Assembly (NCBI RefSeq): GCF_000321225.1
Contig: NW_004450661.1
Span: 2,037,819-2,101,818, forward strand
Source: Odobenus rosmarus divergens
Taxonomy: Eukaryota > Chordata > Mammalia > Carnivora > Odobenidae
Direction: 5' to 3'
DNA: 64,000 nucleotides
Each line of letters opens with the position of its first letter. Position 1 is the stretch's first letter. Both the position numbers and the translations under genes were made by a program. The notes beneath the pieces are model-generated. The model had not been told where the DNA came from. It searched no databases and saw only the letters and a program-made list of their open reading frames with translations. Shown here piece after piece: positions 10,918-23,453 of the stretch.

Positions 10918-12290
10918 TAATTGGACGGTTTAGCTAATACCGAATTTTAAGAGTTCTTCATATATTCTGGATACAAATATTTTATTGGTTATATGATCTG
11001 CAAATATTTTCTCCCAGTCTGTGGCTTATATTTTCACTTTCTTAATGGTATGCTTTGAAACACAAATGTTTTTAATTTTAATAAAGTTAAATTTATCCAT
11101 TTTTTCCTTCATTGTATTGCACTTTTGGTATTGTATCTAAGAATTCTTTGCCTAACCCAAGGTGACTAAGACTTTCTCCTACGGTTCCTTCTAGACCTTT
11201 TATAGTTTTAGCTTTTACATCTAGATCTATGATTCATTTTGAGTTAATTTTGGTGTATTATGTGAGGAAGGGATAAAGATACTTAATTGTCTTGGCACCA
11301 CCTGTGGAAAACACTATCCTTTCCCTCCAGCGAACTGTTTTAGTACCTTTGTAGAAAGTCAGCAGATCATAAATGTAAACAAACATTTATTTCTAGATTC
11401 CCAATTCTGTTCTGATTTATAGGTTTATACTTGTGCTAATTCCATACTTTCTTGATTATTGTGACATTATAGTAAGTTTTGAAATCAAGTAGTATCAGTC
11501 CTCCAACTTTATTCTTTTTGATGCTATTGTAAATAGAATCTTTTTCTTAATTTCATTTTTTGGGTTTTTTTTTTCTGGGAATAGAAAATAGAATTGGGAA
11601 TAGAATTAAGTTTTGTATATTGATCTTGTAGTCTGTTATCTTGTTAAATTTCCTTATTAGTTCTGGCCATTTGTAGACTCCATGGAATATCCTATATACA
11701 GCATCATTTCATCTGCTTATAAAGACAACTTTACTTCTTTCTCTACTATTTGAATGCCTTTAACTCCTTCTTTCCTTTCCTTTGTTTTTTTCTTCCAAAT
11801 CTTAGGGATAAAACATCCAGTTTTTTACCATTATGATGTTAGCTGTATTTCATAGATGCTTTTTATCAGGTTGAGGGAGCTCCTTTCTATTCCTGGTCTG
11901 TTGGGAGTTTTTATCATGAATGGGTGTTGGGCTTTTATTAATGCTTTTTCTGCATTAAAGATGATTGTGTGGTCTTTGCCTTTATTCTATTAATATGGCA
12001 TATTATATTAATTAATTTTGGGATGTTAACCATGCATTCCAGGGATAAATCCCATTTTCTCATTGTGAATAAATTTTTTATATGTTGCCAGGTTTGGTTT
12101 GCTAATATTGTGTTAAGAAAGGTTTTGTGTCTATGTTCCTAAGATATTGGTCTATTGTTTTCTTTTTTTGAATCATCTGTCTTTGTTATCAGAATACTAC
12201 CAGTCCCAGAGATAAAGTGTTCTCTGTTTGATGTGTTCCATCTTCCTCTATTTTTAAAAGAGTTTGTGCTCTTATTATCATATCACATCT
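10918..12290 (-). mobile_element. Ancient L1M ORF2, antisense
   Basis: Clear antisense ORF2 text runs from the C-terminal region (ggatacaaatattttattgg) back to the RT region (ccatgcattccagggataaa). Many stops are present. The part of ORF2 upstream of RT is missing at about 12290. Confidence 0.75.
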
Positions 12291-12903
12291 ATATATGTTA
12301 CACACTCAACAATACAGGATTATAATTATTGCTTTATGCAATCTTGTCTTTTAAGGAAATTAAGAGAAGAAATGATAAGAAGGTATATTTAAAAGTTTTT
12401 TAATACACATATTTGCCATTTCTGATGCCCTTCTTTTCTTCCTGAGGATTCAGGTTAAATCTAATGTCATTTCCTTTCATTGTGAAGGACTTCATTTACT
12501 ATGTCTTGAAAGGCATGTCTGCTAGCAACCAATTCTCCCCGTCTTTGTTTATTGGGAACATCTTTATTTTACTTTCATTTGCGAAGGATAGTTTTGATGG
12601 ATACAGGATTCTCGGTGGAATTTGGTTGAACAGAATTTTGTTTTTGTTTTTCAGTTTAGAGCTTCGAATGGGGCATTTCATTGTTTTCTGGCCTCCATTG
12701 TTTCAGATGAGAAGTCAGCCTTTAACTGCATCCATAAGCCCACAAGAAATTTTCTCTTGCAGCTTCCATGATTTTCACTTTGTCTTTTGCCACATCCATT
12801 TTTCATCTTTTTCACTCTGTTCTCTCTGTTCAGATTAGATCATTTCTCTTGACCTATCTTCGAATTCACTTAATGTTTCTTCTGCCATCTACAATCTAAG
12901 CTT

Positions 12904-13003
12904 ATTTTTTAAAGTCATCTTTACACCCAACGTGGGGCTTGGACTCAGGATGCCGGGATCGAGAGTCCTACACTCTTTCTGACTGAGCCAGCCAGATGCC
13001 CCC
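12904..13003 (-). mobile_element. SINE fragment, antisense
   Basis: A roughly 100-bp piece holds the complement of a tRNA-like SINE head (cccaacgtggggcttggac, gactgagccagccagatgccc). It lacks most of the tail and belongs to an older SINE type than the full-length copies. Confidence 0.7.
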
Positions 13004-13059
13004 AGCTCCAGTGAATTTTTTATCTCAGTTATTACACTTTTCAACTCCAGAATTCTGAT

Positions 13060-13150
13060 TGATTTTTTAATTTTTTTAATTTATTCATTTTTTATTTAAT
13101 TAACATATAATGTATTATTTGTTTCTGGGGTACAGATCTGTGATTCTCTG
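13060..13150 (-). mobile_element. L1 3' UTR scrap, antisense
   Basis: Poly-T-rich text followed by acatataatgtattatttg and ctggggtacagatctgtgat matches the antisense of the carnivore L1 3' UTR, like the copy at 56.5 kb. It sits inside the ancient L1. Confidence 0.65.
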
Positions 13151-13900
13151 ATTTAATTCTATTTTATAATTCTTGGCTCTTTACTTGTCGAGTCATTGTT
13201 GTCACACTGTCCTTCAGTTCTTCAAATACAGCTTCATTCACTTCTTTGAACATGTATATAACTACTTTGAAGTCTTGGTCTGCTAAACCCAATATCTGAG
13301 GACATTGAGAGGCAGCTTCTACTAACTACTTTTTTTTCCTGAGAATGGATCACACTTTACTGTTTCTTTGTACACGTCATCATGTTTTGTTGAAAACAGG
13401 ACATTATAGATAATATAATCACAGTAAGTTATTATTGTTTGGTTTTTGTCTGTTCAGTAACTAGCCTCAGGTCAATCTGTGAAATCTGTCTCCCTCGTTG
13501 TTTATGGTCATGATGTCTCTGCTGAGTTGTGTTTAACTATTAGTCTTGTTTTTATTTTTAAGCCTAGACTCTTAGTGTTCACTCCTGTGTGAACGTCGTT
13601 TGGCAGTCCGTCAGAGGATGGGATTGAACACCTCATGCCCATAAGGCTTCCATCCTCTGCCAATGAATCTATACGGAAGTAGGGGAGTACATAAAAAATT
13701 CAAGCTCTTCTAAGTCTGCCTAGTATTTTGCTGGCTGTTGGGGCTTTTAGTGCTTTCTCTGCACATGCAAACAGCCCCAAGGTTACTCAGATGTATGTAG
13801 ATAGTTTGGGCCCTTTCCAGTCTTTGTTGCACCTCAGTCAGGAACATTTTGCCCTAATCATAACTGCAACCTCAAGCTAGAGATAGTGGCCTTCCCCATG

Positions 13901-15585
13901 AACCCTACCATGGAGACGGTCACTTCTGCTGACAATGCTGGCCCAAATCAAGTTAATCCCCTTTGACCGCAGCAATACAGAGGCTGGTCCTCACACCTGT
14001 CCTGCCCCGGCAGAACCCCCATGTCAACAGAGCAGTGGGGGAATGAGGGAACACAACAGGTACGCCAAGCAAACAGGCCACATACCACCACTATTCTTAC
14101 CTGAAGTTCTGTGGGGTTTTTGTATAAATGTTTCTCAGATGGTTATATAACTTAGGTCAATTTCTAGAGCACCGAAATTGTTATCTTCACCAAGTTCATC
14201 GAGTTTAGAGTTACTTTTTAGCAAGAGGATGTGACAACCTCCTCATTTAGCCATTGCTAGCCCATATTTTAAATTCCACATTATTGTTTCATTTACCATT
14301 TCACTTATTAGAAATTTGAACATTTACTTGTCTGCTTATTGCCCACTGAAGTGAATTTTCCATTTTTCCATTTTGCTCCCACTCATCTTGATATTTCTCT
14401 CATCTCTGTGAACATATTATAGATATTAAACTTTTGCCTATATATTACTCTCAATTATTTTTCTTATATTATTTTCATAATTTTTCCTCAGAAGCTTTTA
14501 TTTCAAGCTTTAGAGTGTTTTCTTGTGCTTCAAGCCTGAGGAAGTTCCCCAGTTATACTCTACTAAAACCAGGTATAGTGGCTTCTCAATTAATGCCACC
14601 ATCTCCCATCTCCAGCCCACTCTATACACAGTACCTTCCTTAGCAAACAAGCCATTCATTGACTGTTTAATGAATTAAATTACTTTAACAGAAAATTAAT
14701 GCAAACAGGAGGCAATATTAATTAGTGAAATCCAAATTAAATAACATAATGCAGTTTTATTGTACTTATTGCACTATCTTTAGCCTCTGACAAAATAACA
14801 CCAAGAGGTTCTAGAAGAACACTTATTGATAAACAAAGACATTTTTAATTTGGCACCAATATTAACATATCACAAAATGCTAAATTACTTCAAGAATTTG
14901 GACTAAATATGCTCTGTCCTCATTTGTCCATCTCTTCCATCTCAATTACCCTGAAAACGGCTTCCTTCATGGTTGACAAGCTTTAGTCCAGGCTTTGTCT
15001 GAACCAAATGCTAAGTGAGTCCAACATGAAATTGGGAGCTGGACAAGGCACATGAGCTCAAATATAAACCTGATCCCCAGAGGCAGGTCAAGGCATGCCA
15101 AGGCAGCCATAACGGACAGGACTAGAGGGCTATAGGTCGGAGAATATCACCTTCTGTAATGGGTGCTCACAAGAAGCTACGCACTAACAGGGCTTGCTAC
15201 CTCAAGTAATCTTCCCATAACAGCCTCTCCCCAACAAGAGATTGACAGGCAGCATCTTGTTGAGAGCCCAATGTCCCTACAAAAGCATACTGATGAAAGA
15301 TAATAGAGAAATAGCTTGTACAAATAAGTGGGTCAGCAGGAAGCTCAGAGAAAAGAAAAGAATAATGTGGACGGCCTTATGTTACAACAATCCAAGGCTG
15401 AAAGAAGTTGTCAGTTGTAGCTGAATTGTCTAGTCTTGAGACAGGTGTAAGCAGTAATAGGCAGAGAGTCATTCCACCCAGTTCTCTACTCTGATCCTAA
15501 GCTCTACGTAGGGTGATGGCACCCAATATATATTGAGAAGCAACAAAATAAGAAGCTTGAGAACAGGCATCACAATGTATTAGGT

Positions 15586-15588
<3 letters not shown>
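13901..15588. other. Unique intron
   Basis: I see no gene and no named repeat. The AT-rich part at about 14660-14900 looks little decayed and could be conserved noncoding DNA, but this needs an alignment to judge. Confidence 0.4.

Positions 15589-15653
<65 letters not shown>
15589..15653 (+). repeat. Compound microsatellite (TG)n(GA)n
   Basis: About 16 TG units (15589-15620) pass into about 16 GA units, with one AA interruption. Such a tract is likely polymorphic in length. Confidence 0.97.
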
Positions 15654-15654
<1 letters not shown>

Positions 15655-15656
<2 letters not shown>

Positions 15657-15765
15657 CAAGGCAGACATTGCTACCTACATTTTATATATGAAGATACAGA
15701 GGCTTAGTTATAGATGTTACTCTGGTTCACTGGCTCCAGAACCTATGCATTTTCCACTATGACAA
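15655..15765 (+). mobile_element. MIR fragment
   Basis: The sense text attttatatatgaagatacagaggc ... ctggctccagaacctatgc parallels the MIR 3' half. The microsatellite lies at its left edge. Confidence 0.6.
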
Positions 15766-16774
15766 CTTTTAAAATCTTTATTAGGTCTCTTGAAACTGGG
15801 GAGAAAGTTCCATGAATATCCCATAATAGGAACTGTTATATCCTTCTAAGTAATCCTTTGGGTTTCTGGAAAAATCCTTTTCATGATTGGGTAACATGTG
15901 CTAAAGCCACTCAGACAGGACCACTCGAGCTGTTCCCCATCCAGGTAGACAGTGCTTCCAGCATGTTTAGGCCAGATGGAAACAGGCAGAGAGTCTTACC
16001 CATGTCTCATTCTACACACAGACCATGTTGGGCTGATATGCCAGGGAACTGACTGCCCAAAAGAAAGCTGAGTTTTAGAGATATCATCACTGCAGGAACT
16101 ACATCTAGTCCAAAGAACTCCTCAGTAAATGAATGAGTCACAGAAGAAACAACAGCAACAACAAATGAATCACCTCTTTTCACACCATGGCTATTCGAAG
16201 AAAATCACCAGCATATGGAAAAAGAAGAGCCAGTGTTTGGCTTTCCTGAGGATTGAGTTGGAGTGACTGTGTGCTCGTCCCAAGTGAATCAGGCCCTTAA
16301 TACAGGGGAATTTTTTTTTCAATATAAAAATCTTTCCATTTCCTTGCTATAAATACTCAGTTCAGAATGGTATCATCTGAAACCGGGTTCCCCTTCTCTA
16401 TAATTATTTTCAAATTGCCCAAAGTCCATCTGTACTTTCAAACTGGGGCAGATATGGAAGCAGTTTTCTACGGACTCAGGCAAAACATGCTGGAAACTTC
16501 TGAGCTCCCCCCGCCCCCCCGTTACCAGAACTGTTCCCTTTGCTCCAACTTCCTTCTCCATCTCCCACTTAGCTCTAGCAGGGAAGAGAGTGTAAAGAAC
16601 TCAAATTTTCAAGGTCTGATAGGGGAGCAAAGGAGAAGGCGAATCCCCATGTGTGGACCCATGCATGCATGTACAAACATGTGTGCTTAAGTCTGGTGTA
16701 GGTTGGACAGGAGGTAGAGTTTAAAAGAAGATGTCGAAAACAAAGTTAATATTAATCACAAACGAAAGCTCAGG
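15766..16774. other. Unique intron
   Basis: No gene or repeat call. A C-rich run is at 16507-16520. The open frame 16367-16690 has no recognisable content. Confidence 0.4.
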
Positions 16775-16935
16775 ATTCAATCAGGCAAGAATTAGAAAAC
16801 TGGCCTAGGGGTTGGGAAATCTGATCTTGAGTTCCGCAGCCGTAAAACTTTGAATAAGTCCATCACTCCTGACCTTTGTCTCCCTTTTTCATAAAATTCT
16901 CAACATCCACATAGGAATGTTAAGAAGAGAACTAA
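16775..16935 (-). mobile_element. MIR, antisense
   Basis: The order 'ctgatcttgagttc ... actttgaataagtcca ... tttgtctccctttttcataaaa' is that of the antisense MIR (donor-site half first). Diverged. Confidence 0.6.
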
Positions 16936-17957
16936 ATAACAGACGGAAAAAGGATGTGAAAACTAATAAAAGCTTTATTATTGCAAGATAGGTTGAGAAC
17001 TGTTGAAAAATTCAGATGAAATTAAACTAAACTAAGCCCCAGCAACACAAGCCAGCTTCATCCTACTAAGCTATTAGCTGGGAAATCCACCTTCTGGTCA
17101 CAGGATACATATTTAGAAGCAATACCTTTGAAAGTACTTCCCCCAAGACATAATAAATGGTCATAAGGATTAATTTGGGGAACCAGAAAATTGGATCGGA
17201 TTCTGTGAAAACAGAAGACCTCTAAGCCCTCTACACAAATATTTCTGTTTAATATATGAATCGCAGCAGGGAAGCGTGCCCACGTTCTAGAAGAGTAAAG
17301 ACCAAGAAAATCAGATTCTTACTCTAGAAGAAAAACAAAACAATGAAAGCTATGCTTTATGTTGTGCTGCCTGCTTAAGATTAGACTCGACAACATTCAA
17401 TGAAGCAAGGAAGTTTCCTTCACCACAATGCTAGTGCTGTCCAGCTGGCTGTGTGTGTCTCCATCGGGCCCTGGAGACGGACTAGCTTAGTAGTATGAAA
17501 ATAAGAGATGGTCAATGTATGTGCTTAGCTTTTAGCTACAAGCAGGGTAGAGGCAGAATAAATGTGGCAGGTGTCCAATAGGAAATGAAAACTGGATAGC
17601 TCTGTTTCTTTCCTCTTTCCCTTTTTTGAAAGAATGGTGTTACTGTCATACATTTCAGGTTGCTTTTCCAGGAACAAGTTTGACCAAGCAGTGGCATTTT
17701 CACAACCTCTGTCAGTGCCCCTGTGATCATGGGCCAGCCCACAAGTGGTAAAAGGAAATGCCATTGGGGCCAAGCTTTATTTTTTCAATGCACCTGCCCC
17801 CCACAAGGGCCACCATCTACTAAGCTTGGGACTCTTACAGATGTTAACTTGTGTTGTGGGGGAATTTTTTTGACGAACTTCCAACATGCTTATGAAACAA
17901 AAATAAAGGTAAAAAGTACCAAGTACTAATTTTCTGATCAGAAATACACATCAAAAC
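16936..17957. other. Unique intron
   Basis: I see no gene or named repeat. The overlapping 82- and 68-codon frames near 17525-17773 look like chance. Confidence 0.4.
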
Positions 17958-17968
17958 CAGTCCATGAG

Positions 17969-18151
17969 GGGCGCCTTGGTGGCTCAGTCATTAAGCGTCT
18001 GCCTTCAGCTCAGGTCATGATCCCAGGGTCCTGGGATCAAGCCCCGCATCGGGCTCCCTGCTCCGTGGGAAGCCTGCTTCTCCCTCCCCCACTCCCCCTG
18101 CTTGTGTTCCTTCTTTAGCTGTGTCTCTCTCTGTCAAAAAAAAAAAAAAAA
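17969..18151 (+). mobile_element. Can-SINE
   Basis: Sense SINE with a tRNA-like head (gcgccttggtggctcagtc), a CT-rich body and a pure poly-A tail of about 15. The short flanking repeat cagtccatga / cagtccgtga supports a target duplication. Confidence 0.92.
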
Positions 18152-19296
18152 CAGTCCGTGAATTTTCTTATTATAGCCATGAGCGGAGATTTGCTGCCCA
18201 GCTGGGAAATACACAAACAAACCTAGTATTAGAGCCCATCCATCTGGGTTGATCTGACATCCAAGGATCCAGCTACAACAGTGCTGCCTTCAAGGGCACA
18301 TCCTCCCAAACGTCGAGTGACCCGAGCCATGTACCTCATATGCCCTAGTGCCTCTTAAAAGGAGGTTTGTCTTGATGTTGAGGACCAAAAATGAAAGAGC
18401 TGCAAAGTACCTGGGATCTAGAGTGTGTTATATGCAGCGCTTCAGAAAACTGAAAACAGCTGAAGTTCCTAAATGCTAAAAACCAGTGGGTTCCTAGGAT
18501 AGTCTATAACGTGTCAAGATACCTGTGCCTGAAGAAAACTCCATCCTACCTGAGAAAATCTTTGGTAATTACCATCAGAATCACTTACTCTGTTCTCCAT
18601 TCTCACAGATTATTGTTTAAATTTTATTAGAGGTACTTTGTAACTAGCTCAATTTACTTTGAAAGCTTCGGAGCGCTTTCTCTTCCCCAGTCCCCACTAT
18701 TTCTTCTGTGCCATTGCAGAGGAGTGGCCGTGTTATAAACACAAGGCCCTGCTCTGTATATGCAGCTGCCTGCGAAAACACTCAGCTTATCTATATTTAA
18801 TGTGTCTTTCCTACTACTGAGCCTTCAGGGGGCAATTGCCCCCACCACATCTAATAAGCATGATGGATTATATATAATTTAGCTAATGCCAACCTGTAAC
18901 TAATTATAGCAGCATCCTCAAATCAGGCTAGAGTTACAGCCTTGTCAAAGACCCTTTATAAACAGGCTGTTTCTGGAGATTTACACAGCAAGTATGGGTG
19001 AATACATTGGAAATATGAGAAGACGGTATAATGACTAAGCTGTCAACACTAGGAGGGAGCTTTGAGTCCTAAGTACTGAGGGAGGGAAGACCAGACGCCC
19101 CTGGACAAATGACGAAGAATGAATATTACAGATTCTAGAGGGGCCAACTGACCAGTAACTCATGGGATATTAGGGGTCAAACTAGGGGTGCCTGGTAGCC
19201 AGCAGGGTGCCCGCAGCTCAAGAAAAGACTCACAGTAACCTGGACAAGCTGCTGTCTCTCCCTTCCAAGTGTGCCCTGAGCAAGATACCCTCTCTG
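18152..19296. other. Unique intron with a conserved-looking AT-rich block
   Basis: No gene is seen. At about 18600-19010 the sequence is AT-rich and not repeat-like, with several TAAT-type homeodomain core motifs (taattta, ctaattata, gctaatg) and a 16-bp perfect palindrome at 18828-18843. It could be a noncoding regulatory element of KCNH1; this is inference only. Confidence 0.35.
18828..18843. repeat. 16-bp perfect palindrome
   Basis: gggggcaattgccccc is its own reverse complement. It lies in unique sequence and could be a dimeric protein-binding site or chance. Confidence 0.8.
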
Positions 19297-19297
19297 G

Positions 19298-19532
19298 GGG
19301 TGCCTGGGTGGCTCAGTCGGTTGAGTGGCCGACTCTTGGTTTCAGCTCAAGTCATGATCTCAGGGTCCTAGGGTTGAGCCCCTTGTTGGGCTCCATGCTG
19401 AGCAGGGGTCTGCTTGTGGATTCTCGCTCTTCCTCTGCCTTTGTCCCTCCTCCCACTTGTGTGCACGCATGCGCTCACACGCTCTCTCTCTCTCGTTCTC
19501 TTAAATAAATAAATCTTTAAAAAAAAAAAAAA
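19298..19532 (+). mobile_element. Older Can-SINE subtype
   Basis: Sense SINE of an older type ('ggttgagtggccgactcttgg'). The 15-bp target duplication is agataccctctctgg (19283-19297) and agataccttctctgg (19533-19547), one mismatch. Poly-A of about 15 ends it. Confidence 0.93.
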
Positions 19533-19589
19533 AGATACCTTCTCTGGACCTTAGGTCCCCTGGCAGTAAGACGGAGGTAGCAGCAGAGC

Positions 19590-19830
19590 TGGCTGGAAAG
19601 AACATGGACTCAGCAGTAAGGCAAGTTTGGTTTCTAAACCCGGGGATGGGGGCTCTATGAAAAGAGTAAGTTACTTAAGCTTTCTAAACTTTGGCTTCTT
19701 CATCAGGCAAACAGAAAAAAATGACGACTCCCTTGCACAATGGTGAGGATTCAGTGATCATGTGTGTGAAGCCCTGGCACAGTGGGAACACATATTAGGA
19801 ACTCAGTAAGTAATAACAGTTATTGGACCC
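19590..19830 (-). mobile_element. MIR, antisense
   Basis: 'gagtaagttacttaagctttct...ggcttcttcatc', then 'ccctggcaca...actcagtaagtaataacagttatt', is the full antisense order of MIR. Confidence 0.75.
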
Positions 19831-20094
19831 AAGAGTGATATTCCATCCGTTTTGATGATGAGAATGAAACATGAGACTTCATACAGAAACAATGTAAAGT
19901 GCTAAAGCATTATAATATGAAGTTCATGGAGCTTCTTTAGAACCCCACAATAACCTGGACAACATACACATTGTTATACCATTGTTTCCACTGATGATGG
20001 AAAAACAGGCAAAATGACTATGTGGGATGCTCCCTAAAGGCCCTCCCTTTGGCCCCTACTGGATAAGAGGATATAAAAATCAATCCCCTGTGCT
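19831..20094. other. Unique intron
   Basis: I see nothing that can be named here. Confidence 0.4.
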
Positions 20095-20174
20095 GGAGTT
20101 GAAGTCTAGGATGAATATTGTATATACCTCCATCAAAAGGGTACCCCAAATTCAAAGCCCTCCACAATCCCACC

Positions 20175-20381
20175 GTTCTTTTTTTTTTAAGATTTTATTT
20201 ATTTATTTGACAGAGAGAGACACAGTGAGAGAGAGAGGGAACACAAGCAGGGGGAGTGGGAGAGGGAGAAGCAGGCTCCCCACTGAGCAAGGAGCCCGAC
20301 GTGGGACTGGATCCCATGACCCTGGGATCATGACCTGAGCCGAAGGCAGACGCTTAACTGACTGACCCACCCAGGCGCCCC
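20175..20381 (-). mobile_element. Can-SINE, antisense
   Basis: Minus-strand SINE with poly-T and a head ending cacccaggcgccc. The imperfect target duplication cacaatcccacc (20163-20174) / cacaaccccacc (20382-20393) shows that it inserted into an L2. Confidence 0.92.
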
Positions 20382-20393
20382 CACAACCCCACC

Positions 20394-20645
20394 TTTCAAG
20401 CCTCATCTCCCACGCCCTTCTTCACACACTATGTTCCAGCGCCCTGCAGGGTAGCTCACCGTGCCCTGAAAGTACCATGCAGCTTCATACCTCCAGGCCT
20501 TGGCTATCCTACTTGGTCAGGCTAGAGGGTCCCTCTTCACTCCTACTTCCTGATACTATTTTCCCCCTGGTTAAAACTTCCTAGTCTTTGGCATCCCTGA
20601 CTCCTCTTAGAGAGGGATCAGCTCCAAGATACACCTGTGATCCTC
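20394..20645 (+). mobile_element. L2 3' part
   Basis: The sense text 'tcatctcccacgccc ... ctccaggccttggctatcc ... ttaaaacttcct' parallels the L2 3' ORF and UTR. The SINE at 20175 splits it from sequence on the left that may also be L2. Confidence 0.55.
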
Positions 20646-20939
20646 AACTAACACAAGGCAGTCTTTTAAAATAACCATCTTTTACTCTAGGAGCCTTCTG
20701 TTTCCACCTCTGTTTCCTCTGGAAAGCTGTAAAATCTAAACACTTTTATATGTTTTCCACATTTTAAACTCCACTTTGTAAACTACGGCTCAAGGAAGAC
20801 GATTATCAATATTAGCACAATCATATCAACAAGTACCAAAAATAGGCTAAGCCTCACCCAAACCCCCCAGATACGTTATGTCACTGAAGTCCTGAATCAT
20901 TACAGCTGTGACAGTGGAGAAAATCTGCTTGGTCCCAGT

Positions 20940-21100
20940 GTCATCTGTCAAAACAAGTTTATTCCCTTAAGGCATGGCCCATCTGCTACCTCCTCCATGA
21001 CATCTCCCACTGTGCCCATTTCACAACTTCTTCCTTGGGCTCTCAGAGCATTCTGCAAGCACATCTGCATCCCTTCATTGACAACCCAACCTGTCAGGTG
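20940..21100 (+). mobile_element. L2-like fragment
   Basis: 'ctacctcctccatgacatctccc ... tcttccttgggctctcagagcattctg' resembles the L2 'cctccaggaagccttccctg' region. A weak call. Confidence 0.4.
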
Positions 21101-21214
21101 CATTTAGCATATGTAAGAGGTTGGAGGGGGGAGGGACTGATAGACTAAAGTTTCAAGCCCTCCCTAACGGATCTGTAGAGCTTGCTGCAAATACCAACCA
21201 CGGGATCAACAAAG

Positions 21215-21435
21215 TGGTGAAGACAGGACTTCCAAGTCCCACAGTGAGAATGTCAGCTCTGTTCCCTAGCAGACTGCCACTCTTAGCCTCAATCTCCTCT
21301 CCTATAGAATGGGAGTGAGTCTCCGTCACTGAATTGTGAAAATAAAAAAAATTAGATGAGAAGCATCAAGCACTTAGCCCAGTACATGCCCGGCATGTGG
21401 TAAGTGCCCAATAAACAGGAGCTATTTTTTTATGG
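21215..21435 (-). mobile_element. MIR, antisense
   Basis: Antisense MIR order: 'cctcaatctcctctcctatagaatggga', then 'gcacttagcccagtacatgcc', then 'taagtgcccaataaacaggagctat'. Confidence 0.75.
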
Positions 21436-22194
21436 TATAATTATGATCATCACTACAGTCTAAAGAAGTGTGTGTCACAGAGCAATGTACAAAGAGCTAA
21501 GGAAACAAGAATTCATTCTGCTTTGTTTGCACACCTTGCCTCTCTGGAGCTTAGTAAATGTTTGTTGATTCAAATATGGGGGATGGTGCAGGCTTTGAGA
21601 ACTCAGAGAAGGCATGGCCATGAGAGAGAAGGACAGCCAAGGAGCCGGTAGGTCAATGTTCAAAGACATCCCAAGATCCAGGAAAACAGGGAACGCGCAG
21701 GTAAGGCCTGGAATAGCAATGAGGCCACTACCAGCCATTAGGAAAGTTTCCAAATGGTCTGAAGTGACTCCAAATGCTAGTCAGGAGCTGGGATGGCCAC
21801 AGAAGCACCAACGGAGGAGAATGTTAAAAATACGAGTTTGGGGAACAGGGAATCAACAGACTGGGGTGGTGCTTGAGACTATGTATTTTCAACAAGCAAC
21901 CAAGGTGTTTTTAACGTGCAATCAGATTGTACCCAGAAACAGAAGGCAGAGTGAGCCCTCAGCATGGCTGTTCTGGTCTGGCCTTTAGCCCTCTATGCAA
22001 AAATCTATGCAAAATCTCTCTTGTGACTGGGGCCTCTCCTTTTAGCCAAGGCTCCATGAAGGGTGGGGTGTGAAAGGTCATCAGATGGTTCAAACCTATG
22101 TGCTCAGGAATAAAGATGAGCTTCCTAACAGCAATACTTCCCAGGGCCAAGAATCTTCATGAGGGAAGTAATTATTACTCTTCTAGATCATTTT
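21436..22194. other. Unique intron
   Basis: No gene is seen. The 124-codon frame at 21614-21988 and the overlapping minus frames have no recognisable protein features. Confidence 0.4.
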
Positions 22195-22660
22195 CTGAGC
22201 TAACAACAATAGCAACAGCAGTACTAGTTAGTAAGTGCTAGCAATGTGCCAGGCACTGCACTAATCCATACACGTTACCTAATTTAATCTCCACAACACC
22301 CTGCAAGATAGACTCTGCCCTCATTAAAGATAAGAACACCAAGGTTCAGGGGCACCTGGGTGGCTCAGTCGTTAAGCGTCTGCCTTCGGCTCAGGTCATG
22401 ATCCCAGGGTCCTAGGATCGAGTCCTGCATCAGGTTCTTTGATCGGCGGGAAGCCTGCTTCTCCCTCTCCCTCTGCCTGCCGCTCCCCCTGCTTGTGCGC
22501 TCTCTCTTTCTTTCTGACAAATAAATAAATAAAATCTTTAATAAAAAAAAAAAAAAAGACCACCACGGTTTAGAGAAGATAACTCATGTGTTCAAGGTCA
22601 CACAGCTAGTCAGGGACAGAGTCAAACAGGCAGCTGGTTATTTCATCGTGAAGTTATGCT
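22195..22660 (+). mobile_element. MIR split by a SINE
   Basis: A sense MIR ('tagtaagtgctagcaatgtgcc' ... 'cctaatttaatctccac') runs to about 22348 and resumes after the SINE at about 22574 ('gtgttcaaggtcacacagctagtc') to about 22660. Confidence 0.85.
22349..22555 (+). mobile_element. Can-SINE inside MIR
   Basis: Sense SINE with poly-A of about 15. The imperfect target duplication aagaacaccaaggttcag (about 22331-22348) and aagaccaccacggtttag (22556-22573) is made of MIR sequence. Confidence 0.93.
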
Positions 22661-23453
22661 GTTTGGCCAACTGACAATTCTACCTGCCAGTCCCCGGCTA
22701 TACCTTTCCTGCAGACCTGGCTCAAAAGCCTCAACCTGAAGTCATTTTATTTCCTCTAAAATTCCCAAAGCACTAAACACAGAGCTCTATTTCTAGTGCT
22801 GTTCAATCAATAACTGGTGAATACATAAAGGTATGTTTCTGTCATACCTTTTTCTGAAGAGCACAAAACACACATTTACTCTCATTGGTTCTAGTGCCTG
22901 CTTTAAAGAACGAAACAAAACATTTTTATTGGAATAAGACGTAAGGGGTTCTGTAAAACATTTAAAATGACATTATTTACAAGGTCCCATTCTTTCCTCT
23001 AAGTGTTGCCATGCTTTTTGTTGCTTTTCCTATTCAAATAGAAGCCTTTCATTTATATACAACCCTTTCAAAGAAATCTGGTTATATAAAAATGTAACTA
23101 AAAAAGGCAGTCTTTTCTGTTGCTTAGTACTCTTTATTTCCTATTGTTTTTCTTTATGTTTCCTTTCAACGAGGTTTCATGTCTCTTTCCTACATAGCCC
23201 CACATGGATCTGGCAATCCGTTCACAGCATGCCTGAATCTACATTCACTACCTGCACTATTTCTGCAGGTTCATCTTTGGACCATTGGGAAGAACACAGC
23301 CAATCTCTGGCACCGCCATCCATGTCTCTGGGGCAAGCCATGTTGCGGAAACTCCACACTAGGCCCTCGCCCCACAAGGCCATGATCTAACAGTGCAGCA
23401 CACACTCCTCTCTTCCTCACCGAAGGTCATGAGAGACCAGCCCCCTACCACTA
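22661..23453. other. Unique intron
   Basis: No gene or named repeat is seen. Confidence 0.4.

Larger units (their letters stand above)
12291..13900 (-). mobile_element. Ancient L1M ORF1 and 5' UTR, antisense
   Basis: Antisense text such as gaaggatagttttgatggata, ttctggcctccattgtttcag and ttttgttgaaaacaggacat is that of old L1M ORF1 and 5' UTR. Together with the previous pieces it makes a near end-to-end old L1 with part of ORF2 deleted. The right edge is uncertain. Confidence 0.65.
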
